Of a stretch of 64,000 bases of DNA, positions 54,351 through 62,880 are shown piece after piece. The position numbers and the translations under genes are program-made. The stretch's first letter is position 1. Each line of letters starts with the position of its first letter. A model generated the notes under the pieces. The model was not told the DNA's origin. It ran no database searches and worked only from the letters and a program-made list of their open reading frames with translations. The stretch lies in assembly GCA_028554795.2 (NCBI GenBank), contig CM068830.1, forward strand, positions 109,195,214-109,259,213, in the 5' to 3' direction. The DNA is from Sinohyriopsis cumingii (Eukaryota; Mollusca; Bivalvia; Unionida; Unionidae).

Positions 54351-57310
54351 TTTACTCGAATTCGTCCTAGCTGAGATAATTTTCTTACTCTCGACACGGC
54401 CAAATATACCAAATTTGACCAAGAAATTCTATCATCGACGATCCAAACTTGGCCATCTACGGTCAATCCTTGCGACGAGTGTATCGTTGTTGCGTAACCT
54501 AATTTCCACGGTGATTTTTCTGCATTTAACGCTTCATTAATAAGGTTGATATCAACAAAGATAATATCGTTCAGGACCAAGTTTTTTTCCCTTCCGCATG
54601 GCAAAGTAACGCTGACATTTTGTCGTCGAGTATTAGCGGGCCTATAGCATAACGGTACCTGCAGCGTTGGAAATTTCTCACAATGCAGCTTGAATAACAT
54701 TTCCTGAATAATATCACGAATAATTTTTCTACTAGCAACGATCAGATGATCAGGACGCCACAAATTTAGAAAATCGCTCATCGGAGTCTCGTCGATTATT
54801 TTCCTCATGACGTCACATTGAATCTTGTTTGGTTGTAATCGAATTAATTTTTTAAACTCGGTCAACAAAATATCTGTCGATCTATAATCAGCGTCGATTT
54901 CCTCGTAATAGTCAACGAAACTTCTGAGCCATTCGTGAGGCGATTCACCATCGATAGGATTAGGTTGGCCATGATCGCCGCACATTATTACGGCGGTATT
55001 TTTCCCTCCCAGCCAAGCTAATATCGATTTTAATATATCTAAATTCACCGTGCAAATCTCGTCAAATATTATGATCTTGTTGATATATTTATCGCCCATG
55101 CGTGCCGAGTCCCATGATCCACCGCTGTATTTGAAATAGCTATGGTACGTGCAAGAATTAACACCGCGCTGCTTTATTTCTCGCGCTAATCTATGTGTCG
55201 GAGTCAATACGATCATATCGGAGTTCGCAAATAAGTTTATTACTCGCGTTGTTTTACCGCTACCTCCAGGCCCATTTAGGCAAACGAATTTACTGCGTGA
55301 AATTGGATCGAACGCAGATGCGGCCGCCGAAGATTCTCCAAATTTACCTTGATGAAATTCATCGCAATCTTCGACATCGGCGTCTTCACAATAATCTAGG
55401 ATATCCTCGTTTTTTATCCTCCAGGTTCCCCATGAGCTACCATCGGTGATTAAATTTTCCAACCTATCTTGGTATTTTTTATCGATATAAAACGAATCCG
55501 TCGCGACCCTTACTGCGATATCAGAAAATTTATTTATCATCGAGAGTAAATTTATACTTACATAGGCGAGCATCGACGACCGCAAATGCGTATATTGCGC
55601 TGATTCTCCGTCAAGGTAGCTAATCACGGTACCTAATTTTGCTCCATCAATGATACTATTCTCTCTGTTGCAAAATATTCCTCGTGATACCGTATCGGCG
55701 ATTATAAAATCCATCTCGGCGTCGATGATAAATAATCTAGCGTGTCGATGTTTGTGATCAACGGATCCACCTTGAGTAAATTTACCGATTATTTTTCTTC
55801 CTATATCTTTCGCGTTGTCACAGTCTGTCGGCAACCACACCTCGATCTGTTTTTTGTAAGATATAATCGCCTCACTCACCGTCAACGACACTAACATCGA
55901 CGAATCTAGCATATATCTCAATAACACCGTAGGAACCCAACGACGCTGGAAGAAATGCTTGCCGAACCAAATATAGCAGATTTTATGCAAATTTTCAGCA
56001 AACTCGAACGACGTAACACAAGCGAATCCGGTCATGACAAAATCAGGCAACGGTCCGTTAATTGCTACCCTTGTCATTTCGCTGGTAGGATGGCCGAATT
56101 TAGCAAAATAATCGGCACAATCGCCATATCCAAGGAAACTTCCAGGATAACACGCGCTCATGTCAACGGAGATCATATCTTCGAAATCGTACTTGGTATT
56201 CCACAAACCACCATGGCCATACTCGATACAGCTAAGTTGAATATCAGCGAGAAATTCGTTCCTTGTAGGCTTCCACGAGTTTTTCTCTCTAGCGGCGTGA
56301 GCGGCCACAGACGGAATTGTAAGGCAATTTGTCAGTAACTGATCGGGATTCGACGAATATTTCATCGCGAGTTTTCTCATCGACTCGTGTAATATTTCAC
56401 CCCTGTAAATATCGCCGCATGGCAGGATAAACTGATCGTATCTTTCCTCGCTCGAGAATAACCATATCGATACTGGATCAGATGCGCTTAATTTTTTGAT
56501 AAATCTGAACATATCATCGGAATTATTCTCCGCGAAATTCTCAACATCTACAGGATAAAATTTAACCACACGATCCCGCGGAAATATCATTACCGAATGC
56601 GACCACGCGTGGGAGTTATGATCGATAATCTCGATTGGCGCTCCTCCGGATCTGTACGGCGACGAGTATAATATTTCTCCCGATAACGTTTTCACCGTGA
56701 TTGGAAATTTAAGTTTTTTACTCAACGCAGCTACATCGTCCACCGATGCACCATCAGCGACAGTCTTCGCCCACGCATTAATTTTATCTAGCCTCAATTG
56801 AGTCAAACCAGATCCACGTCGAGCGTTTTTCATGTGTTCGATTACGCGCTCAGCCACGCAATTTATCATCGGTGATTCTTTCATCGCAGGTAGGTTTTTT
56901 ACTTCCGGATTGTTATTCAGCCGATAAATTCCATAAACAACAGCGCTGGCTGGATAGGATCTAGCATAATAAGGGCCATCGATTCCCAGTAACAATCCGG
57001 GTTTAGAATTTTTATCAAAAACAACGTTTTTCTTACCACCACGCACAGGATCTCGTTTATCGCGAATAATCCAAGTATCATCAGGCATTTGTGCGATAAA
57101 TTTTATTCCAAAAATAAATCGCTCTTCTTTGTGTTCGGTTTTTATATGCTCGATTATTTTCTTAGCTCGTTCCAGGTTCATCGTAGCATCGATAGAATTT
57201 GTTTTCCAAGTCGACCAAGTGTGAACAGCTCCATCATCGAAGAACTCTTTCTTGGCTCGATCAACCTCAGGAATAATATATTCTGCCTCATCAAGATCAA
57301 ATATATCCAT
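54323..57310 (-). CDS. Fused DNA polymerase B and SF1 helicase, intact (995 residues)
   Basis: Replicase of the second virus. Residues ~1-320 are unassigned. PolB motif A is ISVDMSACYPGSFLGYGD (about 388-405), motif B region is HLRSSMLAYVSINLL and motif C is RVATDSFYID (about 607-616), where the usual Asp-Thr-Asp is Ala-Thr-Asp. I see no clear Exo I, II or III motifs. From about residue 670 an SF1 helicase follows: Walker A NGPGGSGKTTR, TPTHRLAREIK, motif II IIFDEICTV, motif III MCGDHGQPNP, and motifs V/VI ATTIHSSQGLTVDG and LVYLAVSRVRKL, closest to Pif1/RecD-like proteins. The whole frame is open with no stop. It is the largest and best-kept gene in the window. It reads away from the Cys-rich gene, 30 bases apart. 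Confidence 0.9.
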   Translation of the reverse strand: MDIFDLDEAEYIIPEVDRAKKEFFDDGAVHTWSTWKTNSIDATMNLERAKKIIEHIKTEHKEERFIFGIKFIAQMPDDTWIIRDKRDPVRGGKKNVVFDKNSKPGLLLGIDGPYYARSYPASAVVYGIYRLNNNPEVKNLPAMKESPMINCVAERVIEHMKNARRGSGLTQLRLDKINAWAKTVADGASVDDVAALSKKLKFPITVKTLSGEILYSSPYRSGGAPIEIIDHNSHAWSHSVMIFPRDRVVKFYPVDVENFAENNSDDMFRFIKKLSASDPVSIWLFSSEERYDQFILPCGDIYRGEILHESMRKLAMKYSSNPDQLLTNCLTIPSVAAHAAREKNSWKPTRNEFLADIQLSCIEYGHGGLWNTKYDFEDMISVDMSACYPGSFLGYGDCADYFAKFGHPTSEMTRVAINGPLPDFVMTGFACVTSFEFAENLHKICYIWFGKHFFQRRWVPTVLLRYMLDSSMLVSLTVSEAIISYKKQIEVWLPTDCDNAKDIGRKIIGKFTQGGSVDHKHRHARLFIIDAEMDFIIADTVSRGIFCNRENSIIDGAKLGTVISYLDGESAQYTHLRSSMLAYVSINLLSMINKFSDIAVRVATDSFYIDKKYQDRLENLITDGSSWGTWRIKNEDILDYCEDADVEDCDEFHQGKFGESSAAASAFDPISRSKFVCLNGPGGSGKTTRVINLFANSDMIVLTPTHRLAREIKQRGVNSCTYHSYFKYSGGSWDSARMGDKYINKIIIFDEICTVNLDILKSILAWLGGKNTAVIMCGDHGQPNPIDGESPHEWLRSFVDYYEEIDADYRSTDILLTEFKKLIRLQPNKIQCDVMRKIIDETPMSDFLNLWRPDHLIVASRKIIRDIIQEMLFKLHCEKFPTLQVPLCYRPANTRRQNVSVTLPCGREKNLVLNDIIFVDINLINEALNAEKSPWKLGYATTIHSSQGLTVDGQVWIVDDRISWSNLVYLAVSRVRKLSQLGRIRVNYISDAGGS

Positions 57311-57340
57311 GATTATATTTTAGACATATGTTTAAATTAT

Positions 57341-57628
57341 ATGCATTGCAAATGGATACTAATCGGCTCAACAAATAATTGTGACAAATCTTGCAGAGGC
57401 GATTATTGCGGCGCTCACATACATGCGATTCGGCGTGGCAGTAAAGGACCACAGCGATGTTTAGTTTGTCAAGTTGGCACGCGAGGAAAAACTCGATTGT
57501 GTCTGGCTTGTGGAGGAAAAAATTATCGGGAATTGCGGCGGTATTATGAAAAAAGATCCTCGTCGGTCATAACATGCGAAGAAGATTATATTAATCGATT
57601 CAAAGCAAATAACGATTTAAACATATAG
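57341..57628 (+). CDS. Small Cys-rich (zinc-finger-like) protein
   Basis: Intact 95 codons. Cys/His pattern: NNCDKSCRGDYCGAHIHAI, then RCLVCQVGTRGKTRLCLACG, giving at least three Cys pairs and one His, followed by a basic helix (YRELRRYYEKR). Two zinc ions could be bound. Short proteins with the CxxH...G...CxxCG...CxxCG order recur beside replication genes in this viral group, to my recollection; the function is unknown. The ATG at 57,341 is the first one in frame after the divergent PolB start. Confidence 0.7.
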   Translation: MHCKWILIGSTNNCDKSCRGDYCGAHIHAIRRGSKGPQRCLVCQVGTRGKTRLCLACGGKNYRELRRYYEKRSSSVITCEEDYINRFKANNDLNI

Positions 57629-57638
57629 ATATTACTAT

Positions 57639-58202
57639 ATGAGTCTGAAATCAGCAATTCCAGAAACAACAATGACATGCGAGTTTAAATCTCACCCAAC
57701 GATCACTGGATACGAGGCGTCATCGGATGGTGTTGTCAGAAATACCAAAACGAAGAATCGGGTCGGTAGGGTTTGTAATTCAGGTTATCTTGTTTTTACC
57801 ATCAACAAAAGCAAAAAACAAAGATGCGCAAGTTATCTCAGTCATAAGTTTGTATTTGAATGTTTTCACGGACCAATAAAAGTCGGTATTGTTATTGACC
57901 ACATCGACGGAGATAAACTTAACAACAAACTGTTAAATCTTCGGGAGGTAACTCCGAGTGAAAATTCCAAATTTGGTAATACCGGTGGCGTATGGCGACC
58001 ATCTAAGGCAGTTAAATCAGTAAATCGAGAAACAAACGAGGAAATTATATTCACATCGATGAGTGCCGCTGCAAAATATTTTGATATTAATCCAGCATCG
58101 GTGCAACGTGCGACAGAAAAAATAATAAACGCGACATTCTCCTACCGATTTGGTACATGGTTCGAATTTTATTATGTTCCAATAATATCCGAAGAAAATT
58201 AA
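57639..58202 (+). CDS. HNH endonuclease with NUMOD4-like domain
   Basis: Intact 187 codons. The N-terminal HPTITGYEASSDGVVRNTKT matches NUMOD4, a DNA-binding part of homing-type nucleases. The HNH core is YLSHKFVFECFHGPIK, then IDHIDGDKLNNKLLNLREVT, with the catalytic His in IDHIDGD and Asn at the usual spacing. A C-terminal NUMOD1-like segment has FTSMSAAAKYFDINPASVQR. Such proteins cut specific DNA sites and can spread as selfish genes; here it is a free-standing gene, 10 bases after the Cys-rich gene, not an intron. Host or viral DNA cleavage is possible but not shown. Confidence 0.88.
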   Translation: MSLKSAIPETTMTCEFKSHPTITGYEASSDGVVRNTKTKNRVGRVCNSGYLVFTINKSKKQRCASYLSHKFVFECFHGPIKVGIVIDHIDGDKLNNKLLNLREVTPSENSKFGNTGGVWRPSKAVKSVNRETNEEIIFTSMSAAAKYFDINPASVQRATEKIINATFSYRFGTWFEFYYVPIISEEN

Positions 58203-58225
58203 TTAAAATTACAAATATAATATAA

Positions 58226-58600
58226 ATGAACGAGGAAAACGTAAATAACATCATCGAAGCCATCGAGGATCTGAAAAATAAAAATGTAAATTTATCTTCA
58301 GATTTGGACGCAGGTAAAATCCGGTCCGAGTTTGAAACGATCGTCCAAGGGAAACTCGAATACAGATACACGCTACCATCCGAATATAAGTTTATAAAGA
58401 AAATCCAGATTGCGATGTATCAATCGCTTGCAACTGTCAGCGATGATCAAATCGAGGATTTTGTTAAATTATCAACACTGGTAGAAAAAGTAAGGTCGAG
58501 TTTATCAGACGAATACGAGTCGAGAAAAATTACCAGCTCGCGCGTCAGGCAGCTAAAAAAGCTGGTCGATGAAAGTAAAATTAAAATCGAAGATTCCTAA
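58226..58600 (+). CDS. Helical protein of unknown function
   Basis: Intact 124 codons, largely charged and helical: NVNNIIEAIEDLKNKNVNL, GKIRSEFETIVQG, KFIKKIQIAMYQSLATV and RQLKKLVDESKIKI. No Cys clusters, membrane span or catalytic motif. It follows the HNH gene by 23 bases, so the three small genes form a rightward group. The 3' end is marked by a strong hairpin at 58,615. Confidence 0.6.
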   Translation: MNEENVNNIIEAIEDLKNKNVNLSSDLDAGKIRSEFETIVQGKLEYRYTLPSEYKFIKKIQIAMYQSLATVSDDQIEDFVKLSTLVEKVRSSLSDEYESRKITSSRVRQLKKLVDESKIKIEDS

Positions 58601-58614
58601 AATCGAAAGATTCT

Positions 58615-58658
58615 GAAGATTCTTGCCACAAAAAAAAAACAAAATTTCAAGAATCTTC
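58615..58658. terminator. Hairpin after the rightward small-gene group
   Basis: GAAGATTCTTG (58,615-58,625) and CAAGAATCTTC (58,648-58,658) form a perfect 11-bp inverted repeat around an A-rich 22-base loop, 15 bases after the stop at 58,600. Viral 3'-end hairpins of this type are known from giant viruses; whether it is used as a signal here is inference. Confidence 0.6.
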
Positions 58659-58667
58659 GATTCTAAT

Positions 58668-59090
58668 TTTTATTATTTTTTTTATTATTTTACTGAAATT
58701 GTGCAATTTTCTTAATTTTGACGGGTATTTACCCCACCAAAAACATAAAATTATATAAATTGCGCAATTTGACGGGTATTTACCCCAGCAGATTCACGAA
58801 ATTATATAAATTACTCGATTTGACGGGTATTTACCCCATCAAAAACATAAAATTACACAAATTTCTTAATTTCCCTGATTTTTATTATTTTTTTTTATTA
58901 TTTACTAAATTAATTTATTTACTGAAATTGTACAATTTTCTTAATTTTGACGGGTATTTACCCCAACAAAAACATAAAATTACACAAATTACTCAATTTG
59001 ACGGGTATTTACCCCAACAGATTTACGAAATTATATAAATTACTCAATTTGACGGGTATTTACCCCATCAAAATTAAGAAATTTACTAAT
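58668..59090. repeat. Six 51-bp spaced palindromes (GGGTATTTACCC) in two blocks of three
   Basis: The 12-bp palindrome-like GGGTATTTACCC, always preceded by GAC and followed by C, starts at 58,723, 58,774, 58,825, 58,952, 59,003 and 59,054. Within each block the spacing is exactly 51 bases. Each block is preceded by ACTGAAATTG and CAATTTTCTTAATTTTGAC. The array lies between convergent genes (58,600 and 59,150). Confidence 0.93.
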
Positions 59091-59149
59091 TTTGAAAAAT
59101 TTCCTGGTTTTTATTTATTTTTTTTGGCCATTTTTCTTTGGCGGAAAGA

Positions 59150-60700
59150 TTACGATCTCACCAGAAAGTTGATACTTAATGTTTCCTCGCGTATATCAAG
59201 CAAATTTCCATTTTGATCCGTCAGTTTGAAATGTATCTTCGACAATAATCGATTGTGACATCGCAGGTAAAACGGATTTACTGGCTCTTTTATTATCAAA
59301 AAACCCGGAGAGGCGCTAGGTGAAAACGAATATAAGATAAATCCCTGCTGTGCCTGCTCTGACACAGACGCATCTGCGTTGTAGCTACCTTCAACGACAT
59401 CCGCGTGAAGATAAATCGCGATAACTTCCGTTATATTGACGATACCCGGCAAGATATGCCGTCCCCCTTCCGTTTGATCATTATTGTGTTTGAGAATTGA
59501 TTCCGATTGTATTTTTTTAGTCCACGCGGCGTGTAATTTCGGAAATAAATCATCGATGGTATCAATGACGGATTTGCTCATTTTATCAACGTCATAATCG
59601 GGAAATTTGAAATTTGGTAGCGTTTCCTCGGTTAATCCAAATACTGTCATGAATTTTTGTTTTTCTCCTGAATTTTTGATCAACTCGAATTTGCTAATAG
59701 GAAGAACGTAATCGGCAATTGATATATCGTCGGTTATCGCCCGAATGGACATGTCGTGATAATATTCAACATCATTCGCGAGTTGATTTAAAATCTTCAC
59801 ACGTCCGATAATTCCGCTGCATGAACCTGATTTATTTAAGATGCATTCATGAAAGGATTCCCGCAATAAATTTAAATGTAATTTATGTTCTTGATTAAAT
59901 TCGTCGATGGTTTTTCTTATCATGATGCCTTCTATGGGGAATATTGTCCTGTTAATGTTAGTAGCGTCGAAGATTTTCACGCCGGGGGGAATTTTAGGAA
60001 GAACCAACCACGAGAGAATTTTTTCGTCCCTAAAAGTAAAAGCGAACATTAACAGGTTAAATTTGTGGATATTCATGATGTTGATGGCATTGTGGATTAG
60101 AGGTTTGTGTCTGATAGTTCTGTACCATCCTTCGTCGGTGGTAAAATCTGATTTTTTTGGCTCCGGTAGCTCTGGAGGAGCTTTTTCGTGCCAACCTGGA
60201 ATAAAAACATCTGGTTTTTCTGGTTTTACCAGAGGTGTGATTTCGGGCCAACCTAGAACTGTCCTAATCGATGACTGGTAAATATCAACGATATACGGCG
60301 ATTTTACTTCGATGATCGATGACAACGTTGGTTCGTGTGCTAATATTTTTATTCCTGGCTTAGCATCGCCGGTTATATTCGATATTCTACTGGTAAGTTC
60401 CTTGTCGATTTGCTCAATTTCGTAACTGCCTGTTGGTATGCCAACGACGATCCAATCGGGAGTTCCATCGGGTTTGTTTTTATTGGCAAAAACAAGTGAA
60501 TTATTCGGCGATAATCTACCGAACGATTTTGACCTAATATTGGGCCAGCTATTATAGACGCGTAACTGTGACAGCGCAATTTCCTTGACGCTAATTGGTA
60601 TTGGAAAATCGATACTAAATTCTGGCCTGGTTGAGCTTACCGATATCAGTGTTGTTATCAGCGGTGTCGTGTTTGTCACGATTTGAGCTAGTTCCGACAT
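59150..60700 (-). CDS. Penton-like / minor capsid protein of the second virus
   Basis: Intact 516 codons. The start has FSIDFPIPISVKEIALSQLR and YNSWPNI, then VGIPTGSYEIEQIDKELTSRI, which is the pattern of the single-jelly-roll vertex proteins (strand, Trp, then a turn with Pro-x-Gly-x-Tyr and a helix). The C-terminus, RCHNRLLSKIHFKLTDQNGN, then ETLSINFLVRS, has the closing strands usual for this family. The ~300 residues between have no domain I recognise; PGWHEKAPPELPEP marks a linker. Compared with the adintovirus penton it is twice as long, so it may carry an insert exposed on the particle. Confidence 0.75.
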   Translation of the reverse strand: MSELAQIVTNTTPLITTLISVSSTRPEFSIDFPIPISVKEIALSQLRVYNSWPNIRSKSFGRLSPNNSLVFANKNKPDGTPDWIVVGIPTGSYEIEQIDKELTSRISNITGDAKPGIKILAHEPTLSSIIEVKSPYIVDIYQSSIRTVLGWPEITPLVKPEKPDVFIPGWHEKAPPELPEPKKSDFTTDEGWYRTIRHKPLIHNAINIMNIHKFNLLMFAFTFRDEKILSWLVLPKIPPGVKIFDATNINRTIFPIEGIMIRKTIDEFNQEHKLHLNLLRESFHECILNKSGSCSGIIGRVKILNQLANDVEYYHDMSIRAITDDISIADYVLPISKFELIKNSGEKQKFMTVFGLTEETLPNFKFPDYDVDKMSKSVIDTIDDLFPKLHAAWTKKIQSESILKHNNDQTEGGRHILPGIVNITEVIAIYLHADVVEGSYNADASVSEQAQQGFILYSFSPSASPGFLIIKEPVNPFYLRCHNRLLSKIHFKLTDQNGNLLDIREETLSINFLVRS

Positions 60701-61145
60701 TATTGATATTCATTTGTTCAATCTCAGAGTAGATATTTACCATCATGGAAAATTCTAGATCGGATATAACGCCGTCGTTGAGACTCTCAGAAAGCAGCGA
60801 TGATAATTTCGAATACGCCTCGTTGACCTGGGATAGTTTACTCGTGTACAGGGATAATTTTTCATTTGTGCATGAGGATATTTTTTTTGCGATAATATTG
60901 AGAACACCCGCGATTGTTGTTGTCGATGATATTATTATCGTTGCTATGATCGGCGCGATTGTTGTCACCGCGGATAAGATTATACCTGCGCCGGCAATTA
61001 TTGCGCTTACCGCGTACACAGCAACATCGATGGCAACTAATCTGCCCTGATATTCTTTTATTTTTGTTTGATATTCGTCGAGAAGTTTTTTTAACGAATC
61101 CTGCCATGAACGCGCCTGATTGTATCGGTAATCCGATGCAGTCAT
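60615..61145 (-). CDS. Virion-type membrane protein with helical tail
   Basis: Intact 176 codons. Amphipathic start (WQDSLKKLLDEYQTKIKEYQ), then two or three hydrophobic segments (VYAVSAIIAGAGIILSAV, IAPIIATIIISSTTTIAGVL), and a helical tail with NEKLSLYTSKLSQVNEAYSK and LNDGVISDLEFSMMVNIYSEI. The tail pattern (two Ile-Ser-Asp-x-Glu-Phe type turn plus helix) occurs in related viral proteins of cnidarians and molluscs, from memory. The 3' end overlaps the penton-like gene start by 86 bases. A role in membrane passage or particle core is inference. Confidence 0.65.
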   Translation of the reverse strand: MTASDYRYNQARSWQDSLKKLLDEYQTKIKEYQGRLVAIDVAVYAVSAIIAGAGIILSAVTTIAPIIATIIISSTTTIAGVLNIIAKKISSCTNEKLSLYTSKLSQVNEAYSKLSSLLSESLNDGVISDLEFSMMVNIYSEIEQMNINNVGTSSNRDKHDTADNNTDIGKLNQARI

Positions 61146-61161
61146 TTATTAGTTAGGTTAT

Positions 61162-62496
61162 CTAACCAATTGTGTGGTGTGTTCCGGATAAATATTCGAA
61201 AACTGCAAAATAAGGGGTTGGTTCTGTCGTGGTTCTATCTGGTGGTTCTAGCGTAAATGTTTCCGTGTCATTTGCAAGCATCAAAATATTTAAAAATTCG
61301 TCGTAGATATTAAAATATCTGGTTATTATTTTGAATTTTATCACGGAGATAAAATATATTCGATATATGCCAGTAATTGGCATGGTAAAGCTAAATGTGT
61401 TATTCTCGGGTGTCCATGTACCTTTGTGTGTTTTTAACACAAATGGTACATGGCAGGGAAGATTTTTTGTTTCTACCTCGGATGGTATATTAATACGCGC
61501 TAATTTTTCAAGATTAGCTGACGATATTTTTGCGCTAATATCGTTAATTTTTGTAGTTGCGTCAAGAAGTTTCGCATTTAAATCTCGAATTTCTCCGTCA
61601 TACGACGATACATCAACCTTTTGAGGCGCCAAATCACGCGTCTTGGAAATTTCCTCGTTGATTTTGGTAATATCCTCGTTGATTTTTCTCACACTTTCGC
61701 TGAGATCGCCGTGTAATGTCTTATCGACTTTTTCATTTGTGATTTGGTATATCTTGGAAATTTCATCGTTAATTTTAGTAATATCCTCATTGATTTTTTT
61801 CGTTTCCTCGCTGAGATCGTCGTGTGATGTTTTATCGCTTTTCTGACTCATTACAGTTTTTATCTCGGTAATATCGGTGAAAACGTTAGTAATATCCTTG
61901 CTGATTTTTCCTACCTTTTCGCTAAGATCGTCGTGCGATGCTTGATCGACTTTTTTCTTTGCTAGCTCGTTTGCGGTGGTGGAGATATTATCAACGGATG
62001 TTTTTATATCTTCCTCGATTTTTTTGCTAAATTTAGTCAAAGTATCGTCGAGTTTTTTAAGATCGTTATTTAGCCTGTTAAGTCTTTTTGTCACTCTGTC
62101 CTGAAGATCATCGTGTAATGTTTTATCGGCCTTCAGAAGCAACGTTGCTGATAGCTCGTTGTCCTTTTTTTCCACATCCGCGATATTAGCCTTCGAGGGT
62201 AACTTCGCTATAATATCGGCGATATCAGCGATGGATTTTGATACCGAATCTGACAGGCTAGTAAATTGATTGATACGATCGTTATATTCGTCTCGCTTGA
62301 TTATATCAGTTATTTTGACGTTGCTTGTTTGTAATCTTCCTTCGCGGCTCTGAAAAACAGCAACTTCGCCAGGATCTACCTCTGACAGCGATAGAAGATT
62401 ATTAATATCATCCCTGGTTGCGAATTTTGATAGATCGACGTCAGTCACTTCTGCTTCCTTCTTCCTGTAGAGGAATCTCCCGTAAATATCAACCAT
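61162..62496 (-). CDS. Coiled-coil fibre-like attachment protein
   Basis: Intact 444 codons. The short start is YGRFLYRKKEAEVTDVDLSK. A long helical rod follows from about residue 60 to 310, with three 37-residue repeats starting near residue 185 (DQASHDDLSEKVGK, DKTSHDDLSEETKK, DKTLHGDLSESVRK), each continuing as heptads like INEDITKINEEISK. The C-terminal ~100 residues are beta-rich: TWTPENNTFSFTMPITGIYR and LEPPDRTTTEPTPYFAVFEY. Rod plus globular head is the plan of trimeric virus fibres. A host-attachment role is inference from this layout and from its place among capsid genes. Confidence 0.7.
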   Translation of the reverse strand: MVDIYGRFLYRKKEAEVTDVDLSKFATRDDINNLLSLSEVDPGEVAVFQSREGRLQTSNVKITDIIKRDEYNDRINQFTSLSDSVSKSIADIADIIAKLPSKANIADVEKKDNELSATLLLKADKTLHDDLQDRVTKRLNRLNNDLKKLDDTLTKFSKKIEEDIKTSVDNISTTANELAKKKVDQASHDDLSEKVGKISKDITNVFTDITEIKTVMSQKSDKTSHDDLSEETKKINEDITKINDEISKIYQITNEKVDKTLHGDLSESVRKINEDITKINEEISKTRDLAPQKVDVSSYDGEIRDLNAKLLDATTKINDISAKISSANLEKLARINIPSEVETKNLPCHVPFVLKTHKGTWTPENNTFSFTMPITGIYRIYFISVIKFKIITRYFNIYDEFLNILMLANDTETFTLEPPDRTTTEPTPYFAVFEYLSGTHHTIG

Positions 62497-62827
62497 GATA
62501 TTTATCTATGGCATATTCAAATACGATTCTATGACACGGACCGGATGATTTTGAAATTGCGTCGAGGACATCAATTGATTCTGGGCCGCATATCGGTGGA
62601 TCCATTAACGTCTGCGTTGGAAGTGTCGAATACCAAATTGGAATATTTAACTTTGACACGTAATTGACGAATTCTTTTGGTGGCGCTAGTCCGTACGAGT
62701 CAAAGTAAACAACTTCGCGAGGATTAATCGCGTAGGCGACCCAATGTGTGCCAGGACCGGTATTTGAATCGAGATTTATTATTCCTGTCTCGGTGGGGTT
62801 TGGTTTTTCTGGTAGTTGATCCCGCAT
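62489..62827 (-). CDS. PRO: Adenain-like cysteine protease
   Basis: Cuts capsid and core precursors during maturation. Catalytic His is in GPGTHWVAYAI, Asp in VVYFDSYGLAPPKEF, and Cys in PPICGPESIDVL, with the oxyanion Gln in LPTQTL. The ATG at 62,827 (MRDQLP) would leave out the conserved block just upstream in the same frame (FFRGVF), which continues open to about 62,955 over the end of the pVI-like gene without an ATG. The true start may thus be non-AUG or reached by frameshift from the upstream gene. The last four codons overlap the fibre gene. Confidence 0.88.
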   Translation of the reverse strand: MRDQLPEKPNPTETGIINLDSNTGPGTHWVAYAINPREVVYFDSYGLAPPKEFVNYVSKLNIPIWYSTLPTQTLMDPPICGPESIDVLDAISKSSGPCHRIVFEYAIDKYHG

Positions 62828-62880
62828 AAATACGCCTCTGAAAAACTTAATTTTTTTTTTCTTTGCTTCGTTGAATAAAT

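Noticed and set aside
57639-58202. Bacterial contamination suggested by the HNH/NUMOD4 gene
   Set aside because: It sits in continuous viral gene order with matching base composition, between genes of an integrated eukaryotic virus.
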